64,000 nucleotides of DNA, taken from positions 27,680,637 through 27,744,636 of the forward strand of contig OY978530.1 of assembly GCA_963854835.1 (NCBI GenBank), read 5' to 3'. The stretch's first letter is position 1; each line of letters begins with the position of its first letter. Below are positions 11,046 to 22,264 of the stretch, piece by piece. Below the pieces are notes generated by a model. That model was not told where the DNA came from. It was given only the letters and a program-made list of their open reading frames with translations, and made no database searches. This DNA is from Megamerina dolium (lineage: Eukaryota > Arthropoda > Insecta > Diptera > Megamerinidae). The translations under genes were made by a program, and so were the position numbers.

Positions 11046-11500
11046 ACGACGTTCAAGAGCTTCAAAACGTCTGCGGGCGGAATCATATGAATGGAAGACG
11101 GGCTAAGATTCGACCGCTGCTTTGCGCTGCTCTGGAGTGTAGGTATCAGCTGGTTTGCTAACATCTTCAATACGCCACAGCCGTTCGATGTTTTGGTTTA
11201 TGGAATCGTACTAACTCCGTAGCTAGTATAATTCGGTTCAAACAAGTGCCCGTGTGTGTGGACAACTGCATATGAACTTTGCTGTACCATCGCTATTAGT
11301 TGTGATACCACCTGTGGTATGGATGAAGCTGATGAATCGCAATGTAACCGCGTGTAATGTGGGCGAGAGCACGTTCGGCATTTGTGCGTTGATGGACACT
11401 TCGCAGCCTGATGGCCTTTGCCGAGACAGTTAATACAAAGTCCCAACCGTTTTACAGCATCGTAACGTGGATTAATCGCATTTCCGATAAGTTAAGGGCA
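11046..11500 (-). pseudogene. BEL/Pao A gag zinc knuckles and gag-pol joint
   Basis: LCINCLGKGHQAAKCPS and CRTCSRPHYTRLHC form the paired cysteine-histidine knuckles of BEL/Pao gag. No convincing protease active-site triad can be read before the RT; the joint looks deleted. A stop falls soon after the knuckles. Confidence 0.75.
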
Positions 11501-12396
11501 TGCTTGCGTGGTCGTGACATGCTTGCAATGGACAGTTAAAGGTCAACCCTTGTCGTTGTGGTTTTTGGTTGCGTGGTTTATTCATCGGTTGTTGACTTGC
11601 ATTAGTATCCATACCGGAACTACTAATTTTTTTTTTTTTTTGGTGTCCTCATCGACCTTGCTCATTACGATCGAGATGAGCATGGCTTGAGCGATTTGTG
11701 ACTCAGAACCCAATGACAATAACGAGTTGTACAAGGCTGATGCATTGTCAATGAGACTGCGCAGATGTTGCGCATTCGATTTGGAAACATTCGGCATATT
11801 AAAAAGAGAGTTTATGTTGTCCAAAAATACGAGCGTAGGGTTGTCATAGCGAGCATTAAGACGTTCGAGCGCCTTTGGATAATTTTCAGAAGAGATTTGA
11901 AATGCCTTAACTGTTTCTAAGGCCGCACCCTACAAACAATTAATCAATTGGTTGAACTTCTCGATAGACGACAAGTTAGGTTGATTGTCAATAACTTGGC
12001 TAAATGATGTTATGAAGTTTTTGTAGTCGGAGTACTTGCCATCAAATGTTGGAAGTGACAGTCGTGGTAGCTTCATAGATGTTGAATGAGAAGCGTAAAT
12101 CGAGGCATCGGCCGTGGTTGAATTGTGGGCTTCATCACCCAATTTTTCTTAATGCAAACTTTGATAGAGACATATGCATCTTCGATTTCGCCTCTGGTGT
12201 CCCTCTGCGCTTCATCTGGATCCTCAATTTCGGCCTGCACTTTCATTACTTGCTTAAAATAGGCCTCTAGAATAGCCAGACGACAACTTAATTCAGCTGA
12301 CGAGAGACCAACCTTTCCGTCAACTTTACTACGAATGCGGGTTATGTTCCGACGGATATTAGTACGATGCTGCTAAAGAGTATCTAAGTCGGCCAT
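11500..12396 (-). pseudogene. BEL/Pao A gag N-terminal part
   Basis: The likely start is the ATG whose complement ends at 12,396 (MADLDTL...). LPRLSLPTFDGKYSDYKNFITSFSQVID and NAQHLRSLIDNASALYNSLLSLG are typical of the DUF1759-like gag of BEL/Pao. A 13-T run near 11,629-11,641 and a stop near 11,930 break the frame. Confidence 0.8.
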
Positions 12397-13089
12397 TGTT
12401 AATATGAATGAAAAATTAATTCTCGCCTTATGTTATCAAATACGTTCAAATAAAAGGTTCAAATAATAAGTCGAGTGTAGTACTTCTTTTATAGAAATAT
12501 GAACTGTATGAACACCCTTAATGTATGTATTATATTATATTAATATTATATTTGCGCCTTTGTACAAAGAAGTAATGCAAGGATAAGCGATAACCAAATT
12601 AAAAGAAAAGAAACAAATGATGCGGCGATGACAGCGTCGACAGAGTCATCAGCGACGGCAACGTCAGTAGTCAGCAGTAACGTTCGCAAAAATAGCAACG
12701 ACGGCAACGTCGGCAAAGACATTAGAGTCAGTAGCGACGGCAATTACAGTAGAGCCAATGTAAATATATTTAATATGCGAAAAAGCGACTTGCTTATGGT
12801 GCCGTAATTTCAATTACACCTATCAACAACAACAATACCCTTTGCCAGGTGGTGTGATGCCGATGTGCGTAAGAACTTCAAAAACGAATACTTATCAAAG
12901 TGGTGATGCTAATGTTCCGCTAACAACGCTCCTATAGCGTAGTCAGTTTCAACTACAACGCTCTTGTAGCGATGATTGACAAACGGTAGAGAATAGCGGT
13001 ACTAGCAGTGTATGTACATATGCAAACGAATTTGATGTAATATGTTATATGTATATGTACACGTTTATACTTGATGTTAATATGATATA
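12397..13089. other. non-coding DNA, partly low-complexity
   Basis: Here the 5' leader and LTR of BEL A would be expected but are not recognised. The interval 12,610-12,760 is built of degenerate GACGGCAACG-type units, which produce a spurious hydrophobic frame on the minus strand. No gene is supported. Confidence 0.5.
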
Positions 13090-14139
13090 CAGTATGTCAA
13101 GAATGAGTTTACACATTGAAAAAAAATTCAAATTTTCAACTTTCTTAGCCAAAAATATTAACTTTTTTTCCATATACAAATTTTTTACAGATATTTACAG
13201 TATTTATAAAAGATTCAAAAGAAATTTTACTCAGTTTTATAAGTGTCAAGAAACTCTTTTCACAAACGATACAAAGTCTTTTTTTATAATATTTATTAGT
13301 TAAAATTTGATCAAGTAAAATATTTAGTATTTAGTATGGCCACCTTTAGCATCTATCACGGATTGTAGCCGTTTATTCATAAAATAAACCAACTTTTTTA
13401 GGCCATAATTGCTTTGTATATTTTGCCACTCTTCCAATATAGCAGTTTTAAGGTTTTTAGGATGCCTTTTAGCCACTTTTTTCTTTAAGTAGACCCACAG
13501 ATTTTCAATAGGGTTAAGGTCTGGACTTTGGGCTGGTGTATCCATAACTTTACCGCAGTTATAAAGAAGCCACAGTCGCACCCTACTCGCCTTTTCTGCA
13601 GTTCCCTCATCATTAAGCGCTCTGCCCGATCAGTAATTTTAAACTTTGGGCCACCTCCACACATTGGCTCCAATCTACCCTCATTTTCAGAAAGATTTAA
13701 AACATTATAAATTGTCTTACGTGTAACAGAGAAAATTTCTGATAAATTCTCCACATTTTCTCCCAATTGGCGATTGTAGTATATAAGTTGAACCCAAAAT
13801 TAATCACGAACTAACAAACAAAATCATAGGAACGGGTCACTGCAACGCGTTTACGCAAATAGATAACTGTAAATGTACCGTTAATCGTTGAAGTGTTGCA
13901 TAAAGTGATTAAAAAAATAGTTGTGAAAAGAGTTTCTTGACACTTGTAAAATTGAGTAAAATTTATTTTTGTTGTATTATTCTTTTCTTTTGCGTAGAAT
14001 TTTTTATGAATCTTTTATAAATACTGTAAATATCTGTAACTAATAAAAAAAAATTGTATATGGTAATAAAAGTTAATATTTTTAGCTAAGAAAGTTGAAA
14101 ATTTGAATTTTTTTTCAATGTGTAAACTCATTCTTGGCA

Positions 14140-14143
<4 letters not shown>
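13090..14143 (-). mobile_element. non-autonomous Tc1-like element with ~200-bp ITRs
   Basis: The left end (CAGTATGTCAAGAATGAG from 13,090) is matched by the reverse complement of the right end (ending CTCATTCTTGGCATAC), and homology extends ~200 bp inward on both sides. A GTCAAGAA core occurs in both the outer end and an inner site (GTGTCAAGAAACTCTTTT), so the termini have an IR/DR plan. The element sits at TA on the left and runs into (TA)n on the right. It contains only remnants of a transposase. Confidence 0.85.
13324..13766 (-). pseudogene. Tc1-like transposase remnant, middle deleted
   Basis: On the minus strand an N-terminal helix-turn-helix piece (ENLSEIFSVTRKTIYNVLNL) is followed after ~60 codons by the C-terminal catalytic end (TPAQSPDLNPIENLWVYLKK, with the catalytic Glu in IEN). 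The first two catalytic Asp residues and everything between are missing, about 150-180 residues. A frameshift lies near 13,560. Confidence 0.85.

Positions 14144-14222
<79 letters not shown>
14144..14222. repeat. (TA)n tract between two Tc1-like elements
   Basis: An uninterrupted (TA)n tract of about 79 bp. Both flanking elements use TA as target, so each could have inserted into this microsatellite. Confidence 0.95.
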
Positions 14223-14225
<3 letters not shown>

Positions 14226-15870
14226 TGGCTCACAGCTTATTTCGTACAGTGTATATATTTTTATGTACATGGCTGTAACATCGAAACTAAAAAACTTATC
14301 AATAAGTTTTGAATGTAGATGTCTATGTATGTGTTTAGTAAACCTAATAAGAAAACGGGGAACCCCAAAAATTGTTCTTTTTGTCATGCAAGAGAGAAAA
14401 ACTATTGATCAGCTGATTTTCAGCTCACATCTTATTTCGTACACAAACTTCAATGTAAGTAAGTTTCATTCTGCCGCACAGTTACAAAGTTTTTTTGAAT
14501 TGTATGAGTTTTTGGACCTTTTTAACTATTATAACAATTTTTATTATTATTATTTTAAATAGTTAAAGTGCTGTAAATTAAACATTTAGCGTTATGGGTC
14601 GTCGTACAACGATGGAACAGCGTAAACTGGTAATTAACCATTTTAGGAAAGGTCAGAGTGTGCGAAAAATTGCTGAAATGACAAATTTAAGTGCCTCAAC
14701 TGTCCAATACATCATTCAACGCTTCGTTCGCGAAAATCGGTGGGAGAACAAGGGCAGAGAAGCACCTAATAAGATTTTCAACGCTTCAGACGAGCGTTAT
14801 ATTGTACGAAAAATTAAGAAAAATCCAAAGTTATCCGCTCCGAAGTTGGCTGCAGAGGTTCAGCGTGAAATAGGAAAATCATCCAGTGCTGAAACTGTCC
14901 GACGTGTGCTGCGCAATCATGACTTGAACGGTCGAGTAGCCCGAAAGAAACCATTCATTTCGAAAATGAATATACAACGCCGACTTGACTTCGCCAAAGA
15001 GCATATTATTAATACTCCTGCGTTCTGGAATACCGTTATTTTCGCGGATGAGTCTAAGTTTAATATTTTTGGCTCGGACGGAATGTCATATGTTTGGCGT
15101 AAAGCGAATACCGAGCTAAACAAGGAGAACCTTAAGCCCACAGTGAAGCATGGTGGCGGTAGCGTGATGGTTTGGGCCTGTATGTCAGCAGCCGGAGTAG
15201 GTGAATTGGTTTTTATTGAGGAAACAATGGACAAAATGAAGTACCTCGAGATTCTGAAAAACAATTTACTTCAAAGTGCAGACAAACTGGGTTTGCGGGA
15301 AGAATTTCGGTACTACCAAGATAATGACCCAAAACATAAATCTGGGATTGTGCAATCTTGGCTTATTTGGAACTGCCCACACTTGATGTCTCCACCACCA
15401 CAGTCACCTGACATGAATGTGATTGAAAATCTTTGGTCTATTTTGGACAATAAAATAAGAACGCACAAGATTTCTAATAAGCAAGACCTAAAGAAGGTAC
15501 TGATGGAAGAATGGAAAAAAATCACACCAGACATCACTCAAAAATTGGTGGATTCAATGCCAAATAGACTCCAGGCTGTCATTAACGCTAAGGGATGTCA
15601 ACTAAATATTAAAATCAACTTACTTTGTTTTTAGTTTGAACTTAAAGAGACTGTACGAAATAAGCTGTGACATGAATTTTCCTATTTTTTTCTTATTTTA
15701 TTTTTTTATAGTGTCAAACACTAAAATTTTGAAAAAGTAAATTTTGGAAAATAAAAAACAAACCTTCCTTTCTAAAATGGCATTTATATTTTGTTCAAAT
15801 TTTTGCTATATTAGGAATTACGACTGCAGCAATTTTTAAACTGTCACTGTACGAAATAAGCTGGGAGCCA

Positions 15871-15873
<3 letters not shown>
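14223..15873 (+). mobile_element. Tc1-like transposon, complete copy 1
   Basis: 1651 bp with terminal inverted repeats of ~29 bp (CAGTGGCTCACAGCTTATTT... and ...GGGAGCCACTG). An inner copy of the same core lies on each side (14,421-14,443 and 15,650-15,670), giving an IR/DR arrangement like Minos or Sleeping Beauty. It is flanked by (TA)n on both sides. Copy 2 (40,169-41,819) has exactly the same length. It is probably a recently mobile family. Confidence 0.95.
14594..15634 (+). CDS. Tc1-like transposase, intact, 346 aa
   Basis: Cuts the element out and inserts it at TA. Residues ~1-110 form two helix-turn-helix units of the paired-like DNA-binding domain (RKIAEMTNLSASTVQYIIQRF; SAPKLAAEVQ...TVRRVLRNH). 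The catalytic core has D152 (VIFADESKF), D243 (YYQDNDPKHKS) and E278 (PDMNVIENLW): DD34E spacing, typical of Tc1. A glycine-rich GGGS box lies at 187-190. The length is normal for Tc1 (340-350 aa) and the frame is unbroken from ATG to stop. It differs from the copy-2 protein at only five positions (I40F, W50L, G94E, R104H, R325I). Which copy is functional cannot be told from sequence; G94E in copy 2 lies near the second DNA-binding unit. Confidence 0.95.
   Translation: MGRRTTMEQRKLVINHFRKGQSVRKIAEMTNLSASTVQYIIQRFVRENRWENKGREAPNKIFNASDERYIVRKIKKNPKLSAPKLAAEVQREIGKSSSAETVRRVLRNHDLNGRVARKKPFISKMNIQRRLDFAKEHIINTPAFWNTVIFADESKFNIFGSDGMSYVWRKANTELNKENLKPTVKHGGGSVMVWACMSAAGVGELVFIEETMDKMKYLEILKNNLLQSADKLGLREEFRYYQDNDPKHKSGIVQSWLIWNCPHLMSPPPQSPDMNVIENLWSILDNKIRTHKISNKQDLKKVLMEEWKKITPDITQKLVDSMPNRLQAVINAKGCQLNIKINLLCF

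Positions 15874-15967
<94 letters not shown>
15874..15967. repeat. (TA)n tract between Tc1-like copy 1 and BEL B LTR
   Basis: About 94 bp of TA repeat. The first ~10 bp of the BEL LTR, present at 21,525, are missing or degraded at this edge. Confidence 0.95.
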
Positions 15968-15969
<2 letters not shown>

Positions 15970-16356
15970 TACGCCAGAAAACGTGTGTCGCGCACTGCCC
16001 CGTATCAAAATTTTGCATGGGCTAGCAACCCTCATTTTATTCTATCGTCTCGCTTTTTAGCACTCTCCCTCCTTTTCTCTCTTTCGCTCTCCCGATCTTT
16101 TCTTTTCACTGCTTTTTGATTTTATTATTATTGTTGATCAACTCGGTATTAACGCAGTGCGCGAGTTTTCCCTTCCCGATCATAATTATATATATTTAAT
16201 TTTAAATAACTTTAATAAAATGTTAAACAACTTAAATATTGAATTATAAAATAAATCAGTGTGTTTAATATTAACAACCACTAACACAACCACATCAATA
16301 GATGCAGCAATAACCACCCAATCAACAACAGCATTCATTCGCTCCCCGCTGAAACA
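15968..16356 (+). repeat. 5' LTR of BEL/Pao element B
   Basis: Aligns with 21,525-21,973 from GTGTGTCGCGCACTGCCCCG to CGCTCCCCGCTGAAACA. It lacks ~60 bp near its 3' side (between CACCCAATCA and GCATTCATTCG) that are present in the 3' LTR. Immediately inside is TTGGTCTTTCGAGCCGGATC, the start typical of BEL/Pao leaders. Confidence 0.9.
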
Positions 16357-18462
16357 TTGGTCTTTCGAGCCGGATCAGACTCGCAACGTGTGGTAAGACA
16401 ATCTTGCCCATCAAGATATGGTTTATGGTGACATTTGTATATGGTGTATAACTCCCGTGTACTACCTGTTTTTTATATACATGAACTCATACATATGTAT
16501 GAAAAGTAAGGTGCATGTGTATACCCAATTGTTGATTGTTTTTACATACATATACCCCGTCAAAAATATATCCCGTCATATCCCGATAAAATCAACAAGA
16601 AATATTTAATAACATTGTTGCAGCACAATTATTGTTGATTTCTTAATTTTTGGCTACATTATTTATGAGTACGTCGTACGTACATTTTATAACAAATCCC
16701 GATTAAACATCCCGATAACTTACAGCGAATCTCTCGCTGAGTTAAATATTGCATTCTGCTAAGTTAACTCTCCCATATAGTTGCAATTAAGAAATTACGA
16801 CATAATATATTGTGATACCATAGATATTGTTTTGCCGACGGCAAAACGCACTTTTGGTTGATCTATTTTGTTTTTAATTTTTTTATTTCAAGCTTATGTT
16901 CTTCTTCTCATTATTTGAAGTGATCCCCAATTTGGTTTATATTGTTGTTTTTATTACTGCATTAATTTTGTTTACTAATCCCTTGGACAACTCTCAGTAA
17001 ACACATATAAGTACACCAAAGCATCTCTCTCCGAGATATCGTTGTTGCATTTTGTGTGGTTATTTTACTCAAACATAACCACCAAGTGTTATCATATCAG
17101 TCGTATCACCCCGCATACTCCCTTCTATGAAAAACATGATTGCCAATAATGTAATAATAATAACAACATTAGTCTCAAGGAAGAACAAAGCATAAGTAAT
17201 ACAACTACACTTTCCCAATAGAAGTTGTTTTTTCCCTCACGAAAACTGATATCGGCAATAACATTAAAATATTCAAAAATATTTGGTAGTGCAATAACAA
17301 TTTCATACATATTGCATTTTTTTTTTCTCAATACCTCAATACCTTGTGTATTTGCAAAAACAACCGCCTTATTATACATGCGATTACTTGATGTTGTTGA
17401 CACATTTCAACTGCCTGCTATGGTTCATGCATATCCCTAAACCATCAACAACAAGCACATCCAAAAATAAGCAATAAAGGTATTTCGTCATACATAGGCA
17501 ACAATAAAAGGCATTGATTTGTCTCGAGTAATATACCTGCGTTTGATCACAAATATAGCGGTAGTGTATATTGTTGTGGGTGCCGTAGCTCAGTGGTTAG
17601 TGTGTTCGCCTTCTGATCTGTAGGTCGTGGTTCAATACCCGGCTGATGCATAACAAATTTTATATCGAAAAGATTTTTCTTTCGAATGGTACCCACCTGT
17701 CGGCAAGCAATTGGCAATTCTTCCGACAGTAACAACTTGCCATGAAAAAGCTTCTAAAAAGAACTCTGTGACAAAGCTCAGAAAAAGTGATGTCACAAGT
17801 GTTCTGCCGTTCGGAACCGGCTAAAATAAGTAGGTCCATTCTAATACTGTCCAAAATTTAAGACGCACAACAGTAATAGAAGAGAAGCTCGGCCAATGAG
17901 CCCTTTGGGGCTTTAAGTGCCACATATTTATTTTTATTTTTTGTATATTGTTGCTAAATTTCTATCTCCCAATTATTTGTTTTGCATATACTTGTAATAG
18001 CAACAAAATATAATTGCATTGGCTGGTGTTTTTTATAAAGGAAATGTAATTGCAACAACAATTGTACATTATCTTTTCTATTGAAAAATACCTAGTATGA
18101 AAAAGAGTCACTCTCAAACCTAAGTTGCTACATTGTAAACGAATATCAAATAATTGAGTTCTTTGTGCAAGATAATACGTTACAAATTGAAGGAAGTAGT
18201 ATACAGTGGTTCCCAAACGTTTTTATACACATCGGATATGAATTTTCTATACGTAAATATCACTCCGGCTCATTACAATTGAGTAATTTTATTGATTGTG
18301 AATTAATTTATATTACATCTCCCTACGTCAATTCCGGAATTCAGAGGAATCAAATACGAATTTAAAATAAACTCAAGGTCATACATTTCATAAGTTGGCT
18401 ACGGAAGACTATGTCTTTCGGATTAATCTCTTTACATCTGTGATTCTACAATCGCTAATAGA
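16357..18462 (+). other. leader of BEL/Pao element B
   Basis: Long AT-rich non-coding leader between the 5' LTR and gag, interrupted by a SINE at 17,577-17,941. Short open frames here resemble nothing known. It carries several CCCGT/CCCGAT motifs also seen in the gag and LTR parts, indicating that it belongs to the same element. Confidence 0.6.
17577..17941 (+). mobile_element. tRNA-derived SINE, copy 2, intact with TSD
   Basis: Flanked by a perfect 12-bp target-site duplication, TGTATATTGTTG, at 17,565-17,576 and 17,942-17,953. The head has an A box at 17,586-17,596 (TAGCTCAGTGG) and a B box at 17,629-17,639 (GGTTCAATACC), the internal promoter of RNA polymerase III. The body is ~280 bp and the end reads AGTGCCACATATTTATTTTTA. 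It is 365 bp in all. The anticodon arm does not fold cleanly, so this is a retroposed tRNA-like sequence, not a tRNA gene. Confidence 0.95.
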
Positions 18463-20706
18463 ATGTCAGTTTACGATCTCTTCAGAGCTACCGTGGAAGA
18501 TAATATTGAATTTGATAGCAATTTTCATGCTATCAACCCAGAAGCTCATAACAAAATTAGCTTGGAGGAACAGAAAAACCAATTCCAATCAATATGGAGT
18601 GATTGCAAAACAGCATATTACTCTCTCATGACAGAGGAATTAGCTGAAGATGTTGACCTTAATCAAATTAAAGAGGCATATACGGAGTGCCTAACCTCTT
18701 ATGTCCGGTGCCTCTCTGCAATCAAAGCTAATCTTTACGAGTTGAGTTCCGAAGTGGTACCTCCCGCAGTTTCCTCTTCTCCCGCTGAAAACATACCCCG
18801 TCAACCTTCATTTCCTGTTGTTCTTCACGAGCTGAGTTGCGAGGTGGCATCCCCCGCAGTTTCGACTTCTCCCGCAATTCCGCATTCACCCGCATTCCGC
18901 ATTCACCCGTAAATACTGAACATTTATTCCCCGAAATACAGCTGCCTCCATGTGACACTAAGTGTTTTTCGGGCGATTATGTTTCCTGGCCAAGCTTCCG
19001 AGATGTGTTTACGGCATTATACCGTAATAACCTCCGTCTGTCGCCAGTGGAAAAATTATACCACTTGCTACAAAAAATCCGAGGTGAAGCACATAGCATC
19101 ATTCAGTCTACTCCCTTGACTAATGATGGCTTCGCACTAGCTTGGCATAATCTCGAGGAGAGATATGAAAATAAGATGATTCTCGTCAACTTACAGTTGA
19201 AATCCCTTTTCACTCTCCAACCGGTAACTCAAGAAGCCGGCCCGCATTTGAACCGCTTACAGCGCACACTAAACGATTATGAATTTGAAGCTCTTAGGCA
19301 TTGACACAAGCCACTGGGACGCTATTTTTGTTTATTTGTGTTCCACAAAACTTCCGTATACCACCTTGTATCTTTGGGAGCAATCATTAAAAAATAAACG
19401 TGAAATCCCTAATTGGAGCGACTTCGATGCCTTTCTTACAGATCGGTATCAGACTTTGGAATCAGTTGCAGATATCCGAAGTGGTCCTCGGCAATCCAGC
19501 CAACCACCAACTCGCAATTCAGGCAACCATCGAATCAGCAACCCGGTCGATTCAACCCACCCCAGCGTACAAATAAACCTCGGGTAGAGTCACACGGAAT
19601 TAGCATTTATGATGCCAGTGTGACCAATCACGGTTGTCCATTTTGCCGAAAGACATACCCTCTTCGCCATTGTCCCAATTTTCTGAAATTATTGGTTGAT
19701 GAACGCTACAACGTAGTTAAAAAACACAAACTGTGTACCAACTGTTTAGCAAATTCTCACAATTATAATAATTGTAAAAGCCGGTATACATGCTCATCGT
19801 GTCGACAAACACACAATTCCCTACTGCATAGGCTAGAGAATGCTTCCAGCGATGGTTGTGATGCAACTCCCAAGTCAACTCCCACCGAAACATCAGCTGA
19901 ACGTTTTTGTCAGCGTACTTGCACTTCTCAGCTGCCAGCTGTTACGAAGAAAAAACATAATACAGCTTTGGATACAGCACCCATAACGACAAAACTCCCA
20001 CAAATGAAATCGACCTCCCATAAAATAGTTTCATCGTTTCACGACCAAATCCGCTTCGACAAACTCCCGCATTCATCACCTCGTACTAAATGAGATAAGC
20101 ACCCGACACGAAGTAATAATAAAAATCACCCCAAATGTTCGGAAAAACCCCTCACAATAACTAAAAATGTTATTTCCTTAAACACTACTATTTCGAAGAC
20201 ATGCTGCCCGCTATGTAGAGGCATGCACCCGCTACGACAATGCACAGAGTTCTCCAAGCTTACGGTTGAAGAGAGAATACTCTTTGTGCGTCAGCAGAAG
20301 ATTTGAATAAACTGCTTGGCAACTTCACATACCCTTGCAAAGTGCCATAGCGAGTTTTCATGCCGTCTTTGTGGGAAGCAACATCATTCCCTGCTTCACA
20401 GAGCACGGCATGACCCGAGGGCAAAGCGGAAAGTTCACCGTTATGCAATGCTCCTCCCAGATGCAAAGGATCGATCTTACAGATCGTATCCAAGAAGAGG
20501 ACATCTCCCGTCAAATGTATTTCCCACCCGTAATACTTGTCGTACCACGACATTCAACGGATTATCGAGTTCTACGTATCACTCCCCACAAAAGGCTCGT
20601 TCAATCAACGAGAGGACTTGTACTCGAACAGCAATACATTCGATCCCGCCTAATACTGGGCCCCCAAAATTGCTGTCACGTAAAATGTGATTTGGAGATT
20701 GTGGCT
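18463..20706 (+). pseudogene. BEL/Pao B gag, frameshifted
   Basis: Starts at ATG 18,463 (MSVYDLFRATVEDNIEFDS) and runs through a Pro/Ser-rich linker. A small duplication near 18,895 (GCATTCCGCATTC) shifts the frame. The DUF1759-like region follows (CFSGDYVSWPSFRDVF, LSPVEKLYHLLQKI, LQLKSLFTLQPV, then in another frame SHWDAIFVYLCSTKLP), then two sets of cysteine-histidine knuckles (CPFCRKTYPLRHCPNF, LCTNCLANSHNYNNC, CSSCRQTHNSLLH; and CCPLCRGMHPLRQC, INCLATSHTLAKC, CRLCGKQHHSLLH). The second set looks like an internal duplication. At least three frameshifts and stops make it inactive. Confidence 0.85.
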
Positions 20707-21524
20707 TGAGCAACATATAAACCTCTTATGCCACACCCGTATTATGTAGCAACGTTTTGTCAGGTTAAACGATACTGACCGTCATACGCATCCCTCTCTC
20801 ACATTGTTCAGTTCACTGTAACTGCCCGATTTAATTCCCGGACTTCTACGAAGCTTCTATGGAATTATGCACTGGCATAGTGTATATGCGTGTGAATAAT
20901 CCCATGTGTTAATTTCACATTATTTGCTACATATTCATGAGTTGAGTCATGAACCCAAGACAATCAGATTCTATCTGAGTTTAGAACTTGTCAGGAGCGT
21001 TACATATTCTGGCAATCCCGAAAAGCTGGAATTATTAATGATGCAAGCGCTCTATGAGTTCTAGGTTTGTCAACTACGCTGATTTACCGAACCCTTTGAT
21101 TTGGTCTCCGACCAGCCCTGAGAATCTATTCACCTGAGATGGTGTGATCCAACCCCGATTCACACACCAATCAAAATTGGACAACACTCATCAATCAACA
21201 CGCTCTTCAATCAACATTCGTTCCGCACCCACCAATCAACATCCTCAACAATCAACATGAGTCAGCCCTCCTCAAGAGCTCTTTTTCACTCGTGCGAACG
21301 TCAATCTTCCAATTCAATTTCCCGCTTTTTCTGATGGTGTATCATCGCACATATACGCATAGGAATATTTTATAGTAATTTTAAGTATTTTTAAGATTAA
21401 AATTAAGTATATGAAATACCGTATTTTTATTTGTATATACTTTTTATTTAATTTTTTTTCTCATTCCATCCGTCTCGGGTGGAGGTTCCGTCTCTTTTGC
21501 AGTATTCCTGCAAGGGGGGCGGAA
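20707..21524 (+). other. BEL B sequence between gag and 3' LTR, no pol
   Basis: Pol would normally occupy 3-4 kb here; only ~0.8 kb is present and no RT, RNase H or integrase motif is readable. It includes an ATCAACA-rich stretch (21,165-21,260) and ends with the polypurine tract GGGGGGCGG just before the LTR. Confidence 0.7.

Positions 21525-22264
<740 letters not shown>

Larger units (their letters stand above)
8498..12396 (-). mobile_element. BEL/Pao retrotransposon A, decayed
   Basis: On the minus strand the order is gag (12,396 down to ~11,200 with zinc knuckles), RT, RNase H and integrase, as in BEL/Pao. The coding frames are split by many frameshifts and stops. The right-hand LTR is not recognised. 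The element is inactive. Confidence 0.85.

Noticed and set aside
12546..12743. 65-codon hydrophobic frame on the minus strand, possible membrane peptide
   Set aside because: It arises from degenerate GACGGCAACG-type repeats; no start context or homology.
14594..15634. Antisense open frames of 60-115 codons inside the Tc1-like transposase genes
   Set aside because: They overlap an intact transposase in another frame and recur only because the two copies are nearly identical.
17577..17660. tRNA gene at the tRNA-like heads of the repeats
   Set aside because: A and B boxes are present, but the anticodon arm does not fold properly, and each head is fused to the same ~280-bp body; they are SINEs.
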